Positions 25,845 through 34,347 of a DNA stretch of 64,000 bases are shown here, piece after piece (positions within the stretch are counted from its first letter, which is position 1; the number at the start of each line of letters is the position of its first letter). A model generated the notes under the pieces. That model saw only the letters and a program-made list of their open reading frames with translations, was not told the origin of the DNA and ran no database searches. This DNA comes from JAGXQV01 sp041674485 (GTDB lineage: Bacteria > Pseudomonadota > Gammaproteobacteria > Burkholderiales > Sulfuricellaceae), in the NCBI GenBank assembly GCA_041674485.1, contig JBAYVP010000003.1, positions 1-64,000 on the forward strand. The letters are read 5' to 3'. Made by a program: the position numbers and the translations under genes.

Positions 25845-26264
25845 ATGGATACTACCCTACGCATTACCTCGACTCATGCTGGCAGTTCTTTTGTGGCGCG
25901 GATTGAAAAAATCAGCGGCCAGAAGTTGCTGGCCTGTTACCAGTGCGGCAAGTGTTCCGCCGGCTGCCCGATGGCCAACTTTATGGACGTACTGCCCAAC
26001 CAGATGATCCGCATGGCGCAACTGGGGATGCAGAAGCAACTGCTGGAAACGAAAGCCATCTGGATGTGCGTGTCCTGTTTGACCTGCAACTCGCGTTGCC
26101 CGAAAGGCATAAAAATCGCCGAGGTCATCGAAGCCCTGCGCAATGCGGCGTTGGGCGGCGTGGAGCGCAACGATCACCTCGATATCATGGCACTGACCCC
26201 GGAGGCGCGCAGCGTATTGCCGCCCATCGCCACGATCAGCGCCATGCGTAAATTGACCTCGTGA
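25845..26264 (+). CDS. hdrC: HdrC-like iron-sulfur protein
   Basis: 139 residues with two four-Cys motifs, CYQCGKCSAGCP (about 31-42) and CVSCLTCNSRCP (about 75-86), as in heterodisulfide reductase subunit C. It would pass electrons between HdrA and the HdrB-like catalytic or relay subunit encoded next. Soluble; no membrane helices. In the Hydrogenobacter-type NADH:fumarate reductase comparable HdrC/HdrB-like subunits accompany FrdA/FrdB, so this protein may belong to either or both complexes. Confidence 0.85.
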   Translation: MDTTLRITSTHAGSSFVARIEKISGQKLLACYQCGKCSAGCPMANFMDVLPNQMIRMAQLGMQKQLLETKAIWMCVSCLTCNSRCPKGIKIAEVIEALRNAALGGVERNDHLDIMALTPEARSVLPPIATISAMRKLTS

Positions 26265-26277
26265 TGGGACGCCCCTG

Positions 26278-27210
26278 ATGGGAAATGAAAAGATGGGAAA
26301 TGAAAATAAACCGATGAAACTCGCCTACTATCCCGGCTGTACGCTGAAAAACCAGGCCACCAACTTTGATGTTTCCACCGTTTCGTCGATGCTGAAGCTG
26401 GACGTGGAAGTGGAGGAGCTGGAGCGCTGGAACTGCTGCGGCACGGTGCATGCGCTGGGCTCCGACAACGTCATGAACCGCGTGGCGCCGATCACCAACA
26501 TGATCCGCGTCAAGGAAGCGCAGGCCAAAACTGAAGGCATGGCCAGCGAATTCATGACGTCCTGCGCGATGTGCTACAACACGCTCAAGCGCGCCAACAT
26601 CGACGTGCAGCAGCGCGCCGATGCGCTGGAGACCATCAACGAGTTGCTGTACCTCGAAGAAACCAAATACGAGGGCGATGTCGAAGTCCTGCATCTGCTC
26701 GAATACCTGCGCGACCGCGTCGGCTTCGATAATCTGGCGAAGAAGGTGACCAAGCCGCTCAAGGGTTTGCGTGTCGCCAGCTATTACGGCTGCCTGCTGA
26801 TGCGCCCGAAAGAGGTCGCTTTCGACGATGCGGAAAACCCGTCGGTCATGGAAAATCTGATCCGCGCCCTCGGCGCGACGCCTGTGGAGTTCTCGCACAA
26901 GATGGAGTGCTGCGGCGCCTACCAGACGGTCGATAAGCCGGAAATCATCGCCGACCGCACCGACAAGATCATGGGTTCGGCGTATGAGGAACAGGCCGAT
27001 CTGGTGGTGGTGAGCTGCCCGCTGTGCGCCTTCAATCTGGACTTCCGTCAGGATGACGCCAAGCGCCTCAATCCGGAATTTCACAACATGCCGGTGCTGT
27101 ACTTCACGCAGTTGATGGCGGTGGCGTTCGGCTGCGACGAATCGGCGCTGCGCTTCGATCTTCAGCATATCGACCCCCTGCCGGTGCTGAAGGCGCGCGG
27201 ACTGGACTAA
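26278..27210 (+). CDS. hdrB: HdrB-like protein with two CCG domains
   Basis: About 310 residues (an alternative ATG at 26314 trims 12). Two CCG domains are intact: PGC ... WNCCG ... SCAMC in the N-terminal half and YGC ... ECCGAY ... SCPLC in the C-terminal half. In HdrB these bind the noncubane [4Fe-4S] clusters that cleave a disulfide. Methanogen heterodisulfide is not expected in a proteobacterium, so the acceptor may be a protein disulfide or, given the neighbours, the fumarate reductase FrdB/FrdA. It overlaps no gene and is nine bases from korD. Confidence 0.88.
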   Translation: MGNEKMGNENKPMKLAYYPGCTLKNQATNFDVSTVSSMLKLDVEVEELERWNCCGTVHALGSDNVMNRVAPITNMIRVKEAQAKTEGMASEFMTSCAMCYNTLKRANIDVQQRADALETINELLYLEETKYEGDVEVLHLLEYLRDRVGFDNLAKKVTKPLKGLRVASYYGCLLMRPKEVAFDDAENPSVMENLIRALGATPVEFSHKMECCGAYQTVDKPEIIADRTDKIMGSAYEEQADLVVVSCPLCAFNLDFRQDDAKRLNPEFHNMPVLYFTQLMAVAFGCDESALRFDLQHIDPLPVLKARGLD

Positions 27211-27219
27211 GGAGGAAAC

Positions 27220-27483
27220 ATGTTTTTCAATGACCTTAAGCCGACACGCGGCGAAGTCCACATCAACGCCACCTGGTGCAAGGGCTGCGCTTTCTGCGTG
27301 CAATTCTGCCCCACCGGCGTGCTGGAGATGTCCAAGGAATATAACGCCAAGGGTTACCATCCGCCTTATGCGAAGAACCCGGAAGCCTGTACCGATTGCA
27401 AATTTTGTCAGCTCATCTGTCCGGAGTTTTCCATCTTCGTGAACAGGGTAGAAGATAACAACATAGGAGAAACGCAAAAGTGA
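27220..27483 (+). CDS. korD: 2[4Fe-4S] ferredoxin-like subunit of 2-oxoglutarate:ferredoxin oxidoreductase
   Basis: 87 residues with two motifs, CKGCAFCVQFCP (about 20-31) and CTDCKFCQLICP (about 56-67). An AGGAGG ribosome-binding site precedes the ATG. It is the delta-type subunit of KOR and could receive low-potential electrons from the HdrA flavin site. The stop overlaps the GTG start of korA (GTGA), implying translational coupling. Confidence 0.88.
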   Translation: MFFNDLKPTRGEVHINATWCKGCAFCVQFCPTGVLEMSKEYNAKGYHPPYAKNPEACTDCKFCQLICPEFSIFVNRVEDNNIGETQK

Positions 27484-28712
27484 AAACGAAGCCAAGCGGA
27501 GTTTCAGGGCAGACTCATGCTCGCGTTAGCGGGCGTTATGGCGGGACTCAAACTGTCGCAGCCGATCCCAAAGGGGTCGATTCCGGCCCACATTTCATGG
27601 ATGGCGACCACGCGATCGCCGAAGGCGGGCTGGCTGCTGGCTGCCGGTTTTTTGCCGGCTATCCCATCACGCCCTCGACCGAGGCCGCCGAGCGTTTCGC
27701 CGAACGTGCGCCGGAAGTCGGCGCGCTGTTTATCCAGATGGAAGACGAACTCGCCTCCATCGCCGCGCTGATCGGTGGGGCATGGGGTGGGCAAAAATGC
27801 ATGACCGTGACCTGCGGCCCCGGCTTCTCATTGATGACGGAAAACCTCGGCCTGGCTTGCATGACCGAAACCCCGATGGTGATCGCCAACGTGCAGCGCG
27901 GCGGCCCGTCCACCGGCCTGCCCACGCTGACTGCACAGCAGGACATGATGCAGGCGCGCTATGGCCCGCATGGCGACAACATGATCATCGCCCTGTGCCC
28001 GGACAGCCCACAGGAATGTTTCGACCTCACCATCGAGGCGTTCAACCTGTCGGAATACTACCGCGTGCCGGTCATTATCCTGACCGACGAAACCGTCGGA
28101 CACATGCACGAAAAAGTGGTTATCCCGCCCGCCGATCAGATCAGGGTGGTGCCGCGCAACAATTACAGCGGCCCGAAAGAAGCCTGCCGCCCCTACAAGT
28201 TTGACAGCAAGGGCGGCCACCCGATGGTGCGCGCGGGCGATGGCTACAACTTCCATGTCACCGGCCTGACCCACAACGAAAGGGGCTATCCGGTGATGAC
28301 CGCCGATCAGAACAAGATCGTCGTGACTCACCTGATGGAAAAGATCAACAGCAACGCCGACGACATCATCCTTCTCGACGAGGATCAGATCGACGGCGCC
28401 GATGTGGTGGTGGTGTCATACGGCATCACGTCAAGGATCGCCGTCAAAGCGATCCAGGATGCGCGCAAGGAAGGCATCAAGGTCGGCTCGCTGCGTTTGA
28501 TCACCATCTGGCCGTTCTGCGAAAAACGCATCCGCGAAATATCCGCCAAGGTCAAGGCCATCGTCGTGCCGGAAATCAATTACGGGCAGATGGTGCTCGA
28601 AGTGGAACGCAACGCGGGCGGCCGTTGCAAGGTCGTCAGCGTGAATCACTGCGGGGGCGCGGTGCATGATCCCGAGGTTATTCTGGACGCCATCAGAAAG
28701 GCAATGCTATGA
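27480..28712 (+). CDS. korA: 2-oxoglutarate:ferredoxin oxidoreductase alpha subunit
   Basis: 410 residues. The conserved domain begins at about residue 40 with MDGDHAIAEGGLAAGCRFFAGYPITPSTE, the pyrophosphate-domain signature of 2-oxoacid:ferredoxin oxidoreductases, and continues with MEDELASIAALIGGAWGG. KOR carboxylates succinyl-CoA to 2-oxoglutarate using reduced ferredoxin, a key reductive TCA step. The GTG at 27480 with AGGAG upstream was chosen; it gives an N-terminal extension of about 39 residues not needed for the fold, and a later ATG at 27597 is conceivable. Confidence 0.9.
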   Translation: MKTKPSGVSGQTHARVSGRYGGTQTVAADPKGVDSGPHFMDGDHAIAEGGLAAGCRFFAGYPITPSTEAAERFAERAPEVGALFIQMEDELASIAALIGGAWGGQKCMTVTCGPGFSLMTENLGLACMTETPMVIANVQRGGPSTGLPTLTAQQDMMQARYGPHGDNMIIALCPDSPQECFDLTIEAFNLSEYYRVPVIILTDETVGHMHEKVVIPPADQIRVVPRNNYSGPKEACRPYKFDSKGGHPMVRAGDGYNFHVTGLTHNERGYPVMTADQNKIVVTHLMEKINSNADDIILLDEDQIDGADVVVVSYGITSRIAVKAIQDARKEGIKVGSLRLITIWPFCEKRIREISAKVKAIVVPEINYGQMVLEVERNAGGRCKVVSVNHCGGAVHDPEVILDAIRKAML

Positions 28713-30181
28713 GTACTGAAATCGAAAAATTCAAAGCCGGCAGCCCGATGGCCGACACCTTGCGCATGGACCGGATGCCGCATATCTGGTGTCCCGGTTG
28801 CGGCATTGGCTCCGAAGTGAACTCCTTTGCCGAAGCGGTCAAGCGCAGCGGCATCGACCCCAAAAAACTGGTTGTGGTGTCGGGCATCGGCTGCACCGGA
28901 CGCGTGGCGGGCTACGTCAATTTTGACTCGATGCATACCACCCATGGCCGTGCCATTCCGGTCGCCACCGGCATCAAGCTGGCCAACCCCGAACTGACGG
29001 TGGTGGTGTTCAGCGGCGAGGGTGACCTGGCCGGTATCGGCGGCAACCATTTGATTCATGCCGCGCGGCGCAACATGGACCTGGTGGTCATCTGCAACAA
29101 CAATTTCACCTATGGCATGACCGGCGGGCAAGTGACGCCGACCACGCCAGGCTCGGCGATGGCCTCGACCACGCCTTACGGCAATTACGAATATCCGTTC
29201 AGCCTGCCGTTCCTGATGGATGCAGCCGGCGCTACCTATATCGCGCGCTGGACATCGATGCATTCGCGCAACGTCACCCAGTCGATCGAGGAAGCGCTGC
29301 TGCGCAAGGGTTTCTCTTTCATCGAGATTATTTCGCCCTGCCCGACGCTCTATCTGCGCCGCAACCGCCTCGGCGACGGCGTCGATCAGTTGCAGAATTA
29401 TCAGGACAACTCGATCCTCAAGCATGGCGTCGATACGCGTGAGACCAATATCGACTTCCAGGGCAAGATCGTGGTCGGCAAGTTCGTCGAAAAGAACAAG
29501 CCTACCTATCTGGAAGCTTCCCTCAAATGCGCTATCAAGCTGGTAGGTGACGATTATCAGCTCTACGGCAAGACCATACCCGAACGCGAGGCCGAAGAAA
29601 AAGCCGAGCAGGAGAAAGTCGCCGCGCGCCGCGCCGCCATGCAGGCTGCGACGGAAGCCGCTGCCGATGCCGAAGCTCATCAGGAAGCTGCGCCCGCAAA
29701 GCCCCAGCCAGTCTCCATGCCCAAGGTTACAGTGAAGGTGGTTTCCGCCAAGGATGTGATGAAGGCTGCTGCGGCTAAGACGGCTCCAACTAAGACGGCT
29801 CCGGCCAAGGCAGCAGCTAAAAAAGCGCCCGCCAAAGTCGCGGCGAAGAAGGCTCCCGCGAAGGCGGCTGCCGCCCCCAAAGCGGTCAAGAAGGCTGCGG
29901 CAAAGGCATCATCCAAACCAGCGAAAAAGGCGGCGACGAAAGCCAAGCCAGCGAAGCCGGCAGCAGCCAAAGCCAAGCCAGCGAAGCCGGCAGCAGCCAA
30001 AGCCAAGCCGGTGAAGAAGTCGGCGACGAAAGCGGTTGCCAAGGCTCCGGCCAAGAAGGTTGCTGCCAAGGCGGTCAAGGCTAAAGTAGTGGCCAAGGCA
30101 GTCAAAAAAGTCGCGCCCAAGGTAACGGCCAAGACCAAGGTTGTCGCCAAGGCCGCGCCTAAAAAGACCCGTAAGTCTTAA
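28709..30181 (+). CDS. korB: 2-oxoglutarate:ferredoxin oxidoreductase beta subunit with histone H1-like tail
   Basis: 490 residues, far longer than the roughly 290-340 usual for the subunit. The first ~290 form a normal thiamine-diphosphate subunit: WCPGCGIGSE near residue 30, SGIGCTGRVAGY, GEGDLAGIGGNHLIHAARRN, NNNFTYGMTGGQ. After a charged helix, residues ~294-490 are almost only Lys, Ala, Pro, Val and Thr in KKAPAKAAA-like units, as in histone H1 or AlgP-type tails. The tail contains a perfect 30-bp tandem duplication (29941-30000). It overlaps korA (ATGA). A DNA-, RNA- or polyphosphate-binding role of the tail is only conjecture. Confidence 0.92.
   Translation: MSTEIEKFKAGSPMADTLRMDRMPHIWCPGCGIGSEVNSFAEAVKRSGIDPKKLVVVSGIGCTGRVAGYVNFDSMHTTHGRAIPVATGIKLANPELTVVVFSGEGDLAGIGGNHLIHAARRNMDLVVICNNNFTYGMTGGQVTPTTPGSAMASTTPYGNYEYPFSLPFLMDAAGATYIARWTSMHSRNVTQSIEEALLRKGFSFIEIISPCPTLYLRRNRLGDGVDQLQNYQDNSILKHGVDTRETNIDFQGKIVVGKFVEKNKPTYLEASLKCAIKLVGDDYQLYGKTIPEREAEEKAEQEKVAARRAAMQAATEAAADAEAHQEAAPAKPQPVSMPKVTVKVVSAKDVMKAAAAKTAPTKTAPAKAAAKKAPAKVAAKKAPAKAAAAPKAVKKAAAKASSKPAKKAATKAKPAKPAAAKAKPAKPAAAKAKPVKKSATKAVAKAPAKKVAAKAVKAKVVAKAVKKVAPKVTAKTKVVAKAAPKKTRKS
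29941..30000 (+). repeat. Perfect 30-bp tandem duplication in the korB tail
   Basis: Bases 29941-29970 are repeated exactly at 29971-30000, and part of a third unit follows. Each unit codes for ten residues of the Lys/Ala/Pro tail. It shows that the tail grows by slippage or unequal recombination. Confidence 0.95.
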
Positions 30182-30205
30182 AAACCGTAAGTAGGAATCG
30201 AGCGC

Positions 30206-30790
30206 ATGAGCACAACAGAAATCAGGTTTTCGGGATTCGGCGGTCAGGGCATCATTCGCTGCGCCCTGATCACCGGCAAGGCACTGGCCTTGTACGACGA
30301 CAAGTTCGCCACCATGACCCAGAGTTTTGGCCCGGAGGCGCGCGGCAGCGCCTGCGCCGCGCAGCTCGTGGTTTCCGACGAGCGTGTTCTGTATCCCTAC
30401 CTCACCCAGCCCAGCATTCTCATGGCGCTGTCGCAGGAGGCCTACGACAAGTATTACAGCGAGCTGCCCAAGGGCGGAACCCTGATCGTCGAGCATGAGC
30501 TGGTGAAATTGCGCGGCGAACATCCTGATCTGCGCCTGATGCGCGTCCCGGCAACCCGCTATGCCGAAGAGCTGGGCAACCGTTTGTTCACCAATCTCGT
30601 GGCGCTGGGCTTTTTTACCGCAGTCACCGGCGTGGTTACCGCCGATGCGATGAAGAAGGCGCTGCCCGGCCTGGTGCCCGACCGCTTCCTGAAAATCAAC
30701 ATCAAGGCCTTCGACAAGGGCTATGAGCATGGCCTGAAGATGATGGACCAGAATAACGGTGGCCAGAATAACGGTGGAGAGGCGTCATGA
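30206..30790 (+). CDS. korC: 2-oxoglutarate:ferredoxin oxidoreductase gamma subunit
   Basis: 194 residues of the 2-oxoacid:ferredoxin oxidoreductase gamma domain: FSGFGGQGIIRCALITGKAL at the N-terminus and TQSFGPEARGSACAAQLVVSDE, the family hallmarks. It completes the KOR complex with korD, korA and korB. A short repeat near the 3' end gives MDQNNGGQNNGGE. The stop overlaps the hdrA start by four bases, so KOR and HdrA are probably made in step. Confidence 0.92.
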   Translation: MSTTEIRFSGFGGQGIIRCALITGKALALYDDKFATMTQSFGPEARGSACAAQLVVSDERVLYPYLTQPSILMALSQEAYDKYYSELPKGGTLIVEHELVKLRGEHPDLRLMRVPATRYAEELGNRLFTNLVALGFFTAVTGVVTADAMKKALPGLVPDRFLKINIKAFDKGYEHGLKMMDQNNGGQNNGGEAS

Positions 30791-32736
30791 GCAAAAAGCG
30801 CACCGGCGTTTTCGTTTGCCACTGCGGCACCAACATTGCCGCCACCGTCGATGTGGCGCGTGTGGCCAAGGAGATGGCCGACGAAAGCACCGTTGCTTTT
30901 ACCCAGGAATATGTCTACATGTGTTCGGAGCCTGGCCAGGAATCGGTGGTTCAGGCGATCAAGGACAACAAGCTGGACAGCGTCGTGGTCACCTGCTGTT
31001 CGCCGAACCTGCATGAAAAGACTTTCCGCGATAACGCGCAGCGCGCCGGCATCAACAACTTCACCTGCGAAATCGCCAATATCCGCGAGCAGTGCAGTTG
31101 GGTGCATGCCGACAAGGCCAAGGGTACCGAGAAGGCGATCAAGATTTCGCGCAGCATGGTGCGGCGCGTCAACCGCAATAAGCCGATGGATGCGATTGCG
31201 GTTCCCGTCACGCGGCGCGCGATGGTTATCGGCGGGGGCATTGCCGGTATTCAGGCGGCACTCGATATCGGCAATGCAGGCGTGGAGGTGATCCTGGTCG
31301 AGAAGCAAGCCACCATCGGTGGCCGCATGCTCCAGCTCTCCGAAACTTTTCCGACCCTGGACTGCTCGCAGTGCGTCCTGTCGCCCAAGATGGTCGAGGT
31401 GAAACGCCACCCGAAGATCAAGCTGATGACTTACAGCGAGGTGCAGGAAGTCTCCGGCTCGGTGGGCAACTTCCGCGTCAAGGTGCTGAAGAAACCCACT
31501 TATGTCGATCCCGACAAGTGCAAGATCTGCGACCACTGCACCGAGGTCTGCCCGCAGGTGGTGCCGAACGAATACGAGCTCAACCTGAACGCGCGGCGTG
31601 CGATCTACATCCCTTATGCGCAGGCCATCCCGGCCAGCTTCACGCTGGATATCGACGCCTGCCTGGGCCTGAACCCGGTCGTGTGCGGCAAGTGCAAGGA
31701 CGTCTGCGAGGCGGGCGCCATCGATTACGACATGCAGCCGCAGACGGTGACCGAGGACGTCGGCGCCATCGTGGTGGCGACCGGTTTCGACCTGTACGAC
31801 CAGGCAAATATGTACGAGATGGGCGGCGGCAAGGTCGAGGACGTGCTCGACGGCTTGCAGTTCGAGCGTCTGATTTCCGCATCGGGTGCGACGCATGGTC
31901 ATATTCTTCGGCCTTCCGACCACAAGGAACCCAAGGACGTGGTGTTCATCCAGTGCGTCGGCTCGCGCGACCCCGCGAAGCATTGCGCCTACTGTTCCAA
32001 AATTTGTTGCATGTACACCGCGAAACACGCGCGTCTGTACAAGAAGCATGTCCCGGATGGACGCGCTTATGTGTTCTACATCGACATCCGTTCCGGCGGC
32101 AAGGGTTACGAGGAATTCGTGCAGCGCACCATGGAGGACGACGATACCCTCTACCTGCGCGGCCGCGTTTCCAAGCTTTACCGCAAGGGCGAAAAGATCA
32201 AGGTGATGGGCACCGACACCCTGACCGGGCAGAACGTGGAAATCGACGCCGATATGGTGGTGCTGGCACTGGCGATGGTGCCGTCAAAGGGCACCGTGGA
32301 AATCGCCAAGACGCTGAAGATCGGTCGCGACAAGGACGGCTTCCTGGCCGAGGCGCATCCCAAACTCAGGCCGGTAGAGAGCGTCACAGGCGGCATTTAT
32401 CTGGCGGGCGCAGCACAGGCTCCCAAGGATATTCCAGAGACGGTCGCCCAGGCGGGCGCGGCGGCCGCCAAGGTGATCGCGCTGCTGTCGCAGGCGATGC
32501 TCAGCCGCTCGCCGCTGATCGCCAAGGTGCGCCCTTCGCATTGCACCGGTTGCGGGATGTGTGTCGATGCCTGCCCGTTTATCGCGATCCGCCTGGAAAA
32601 CGGCAAGGCGATCGTGAACGAGGCGCTGTGCGAAGGTTGCGGCAGTTGCGCGGCCACCTGTCTGCGCGCCGCCGTCGATGTCAAGAACGTCACGCAGTTG
32701 CAGATCCACGAAATGATCGAGGCGTGCCTGGCTTGA
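30787..32736 (+). CDS. hdrA: HdrA-like flavin/iron-sulfur protein (candidate electron-bifurcating subunit)
   Basis: 649 residues matching heterodisulfide reductase subunit A: an N-terminal domain with VFVCHCGTNIA, the FAD-binding motif VIGGGIAGIQAAL (about 147-159), inserted four-Cys clusters (CKICDHCTEVCP; CGKCKDVCEAG), a second Cys-rich part (HCAYCSKICCMY) and a C-terminal pair of [4Fe-4S] motifs (CTGCGMCVDACP, CEGCGSCAATCL). In HdrA proteins the FAD is the bifurcation site. Here it would connect the FlxDCBA module to ferredoxin and to HdrCB. A REP pair follows before flxD. Confidence 0.9.
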   Translation: MSKKRTGVFVCHCGTNIAATVDVARVAKEMADESTVAFTQEYVYMCSEPGQESVVQAIKDNKLDSVVVTCCSPNLHEKTFRDNAQRAGINNFTCEIANIREQCSWVHADKAKGTEKAIKISRSMVRRVNRNKPMDAIAVPVTRRAMVIGGGIAGIQAALDIGNAGVEVILVEKQATIGGRMLQLSETFPTLDCSQCVLSPKMVEVKRHPKIKLMTYSEVQEVSGSVGNFRVKVLKKPTYVDPDKCKICDHCTEVCPQVVPNEYELNLNARRAIYIPYAQAIPASFTLDIDACLGLNPVVCGKCKDVCEAGAIDYDMQPQTVTEDVGAIVVATGFDLYDQANMYEMGGGKVEDVLDGLQFERLISASGATHGHILRPSDHKEPKDVVFIQCVGSRDPAKHCAYCSKICCMYTAKHARLYKKHVPDGRAYVFYIDIRSGGKGYEEFVQRTMEDDDTLYLRGRVSKLYRKGEKIKVMGTDTLTGQNVEIDADMVVLALAMVPSKGTVEIAKTLKIGRDKDGFLAEAHPKLRPVESVTGGIYLAGAAQAPKDIPETVAQAGAAAAKVIALLSQAMLSRSPLIAKVRPSHCTGCGMCVDACPFIAIRLENGKAIVNEALCEGCGSCAATCLRAAVDVKNVTQLQIHEMIEACLA

Positions 32737-32745
32737 GAGAAAATT

Positions 32746-32837
32746 GTAGGTCGGGTTAGCGGTTTTATCGCGTAACCCGACATGATCGGCACATGCGTCG
32801 GGTTACGGCGCAAAGAACCGCGCCTAACCCGACCTAC
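32746..32837. repeat. REP pair between hdrA and flxD
   Basis: Two inverted GTAG-headed units (GTAGGTCGGGTTAGCGG ... CCTAACCCGACCTAC), 92 bp, at the border between the KOR/HdrA and Flx modules. Confidence 0.85.
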
Positions 32838-32862
32838 AGCTAGTTTGATAGAGGGAAAACAG

Positions 32863-33300
32863 ATGTCTGAACCACAAGCTGATTTTGAACCAAAAATCGT
32901 CGCCTTCCTGTGCAAGTGGTGCTCGTCTGCGGGCAGCGATCTGGCGGGCGTTTCGCGCATCCAGTATCCGGCCAATGCGACGCCGATCACTATCCCATGC
33001 ACTGGCGCCGTGTCGCCGATGTACATCCTGTCGGCCTTCAATAAGGGGGCGGACGGCGTGCTGGTATCGGGCTGCCATATTGGCGATTGCCACTACATCG
33101 AAGGCAATTTCCTGGCGCGGCGCAAGATGCACCTGACCGTGGAATTGCTCAAATTCATCGGCCTCGAACCGGATCGTTTCCGCATGTCCTGGGTGTCGGC
33201 GGCAGAGGGCGCCAAGTTCGCCAAGGTCGTCACCGACTTCGTTCATGACATCGAAAAGCTCGGGCCGCAAGACAAGCTCAAGAAAGTGGTCAGCACATGA
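32863..33300 (+). CDS. flxD: FlxD/MvhD-like electron-transfer subunit
   Basis: 145 residues of the MvhD family: FLCKWCSSAGSDLAG near the N-terminus, RIQYP, IPCTGAVSP and VSGCHIGDCHY supply the Cys set for a [2Fe-2S] cluster. In methanogens MvhD links a hydrogenase to HdrA; in FlxABCD-HdrABC the homologue FlxD links the NADH-oxidising subunits to HdrA. GAGGG precedes the ATG. The stop overlaps flxC (ATGA). Confidence 0.88.
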   Translation: MSEPQADFEPKIVAFLCKWCSSAGSDLAGVSRIQYPANATPITIPCTGAVSPMYILSAFNKGADGVLVSGCHIGDCHYIEGNFLARRKMHLTVELLKFIGLEPDRFRMSWVSAAEGAKFAKVVTDFVHDIEKLGPQDKLKKVVST

Positions 33301-34328
33301 TTAATATCCAGGACATTCGCGATACGGCAAGGGACATGCTCGCGAAGGGCGAAGTTCGCGCCGTCATCGGTTACCGGCGCGGCACGCGCGGGATGCTCGC
33401 CGAGCCCGCTTTTATCACCGATCCCGAGCAGGCCAGCGAGCTGGTGTGGGATCCGACCTGCTTCCATAATCTTTCACTGTATCTGGTCGAGGATCGCAAA
33501 TTTCTGACACACATCCGCAAAACTGCGAACGCGCCCATCGCGGTCGTCGCCAAGGGCTGCGATGCGCGCTCCATCGTGGTGCTGCTGCAGGAACACTATT
33601 TCAAGCGCGAAGATGTGTACATCATCGGCGTGTCCTGCGAGGGCACCGGAGTGGTGGACGAGCGCAAGCTGGCTCCGCTTCTGAACGGCGTGCAGGCTAC
33701 CGATGCCGCCTTCGACGGCGATGATTTTGTATTCACCACCGCAGCAGGCGAGAAGCGCCTGCCGGCTCGCGAGGTGATGGCGGATCGCTGCCTGGAATGC
33801 CGTATCCCTTATCCCAAAGAGCACAACGTGGTGCATGGCGAAGACAAGACCGGACGCCAACTGGCGGAGCCGTTTGCCGCGCTGACGCGCTTCGAAGCGC
33901 AGAGCGCCGGCGAGCGTTGGGATGCGTGGAGCCGCCATTTCGACCGCTGCATGCGCTGCTTCGCGTGCCGCTCGGTGTGCCCGATGTGCTATTGCGAAGA
34001 ATGCGTGGTGGACAGCATCACTTTCCCGGTCACTCCGGCAACCTCGGCAGAGGAAAAAGCCAACCGCATCCGCTGGATCGAGCGCTCGGCGACGCGTTCC
34101 GAAAATATCACCTATCTCATGACGCGCGCCATGCACTTGGCCGGACGCTGCACCGATTGCGGTGAATGCGAGCGCGCCTGCCCGGTCAATGTGCCGATCC
34201 GGATGCTCAACAATAAAATGGAACGGGAAGCCCGCGAAAAATACGGCTATGAGCCAGGGGCGAGTATCGGAGGGCCATCGCTGGTCGCCTCCTTCCTCGA
34301 TAGCGATCCCGGCGATTTCATCAGATAA
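33297..34328 (+). CDS. flxC: FlxC-like iron-sulfur protein
   Basis: 343 residues. A Cys-poor N-terminal domain is followed by a CLEC motif (about 166-169) and by CMRCFACRSVCPMCYC, and CTDCGECERACP near the C-terminus, so at least two [4Fe-4S] clusters. Proteins of this type accompany FlxB and FlxA in sulfate reducers, where the complex oxidises NADH. Assignment to FlxC is from domain makeup and gene order (flxD, flxC, flxB, flxA); a role as a generic coenzyme F420 hydrogenase beta-like electron carrier is the alternative. Confidence 0.75.
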   Translation: MINIQDIRDTARDMLAKGEVRAVIGYRRGTRGMLAEPAFITDPEQASELVWDPTCFHNLSLYLVEDRKFLTHIRKTANAPIAVVAKGCDARSIVVLLQEHYFKREDVYIIGVSCEGTGVVDERKLAPLLNGVQATDAAFDGDDFVFTTAAGEKRLPAREVMADRCLECRIPYPKEHNVVHGEDKTGRQLAEPFAALTRFEAQSAGERWDAWSRHFDRCMRCFACRSVCPMCYCEECVVDSITFPVTPATSAEEKANRIRWIERSATRSENITYLMTRAMHLAGRCTDCGECERACPVNVPIRMLNNKMEREAREKYGYEPGASIGGPSLVASFLDSDPGDFIR

Positions 34329-34347
34329 ATAGCCTTCAGGTAACAGC

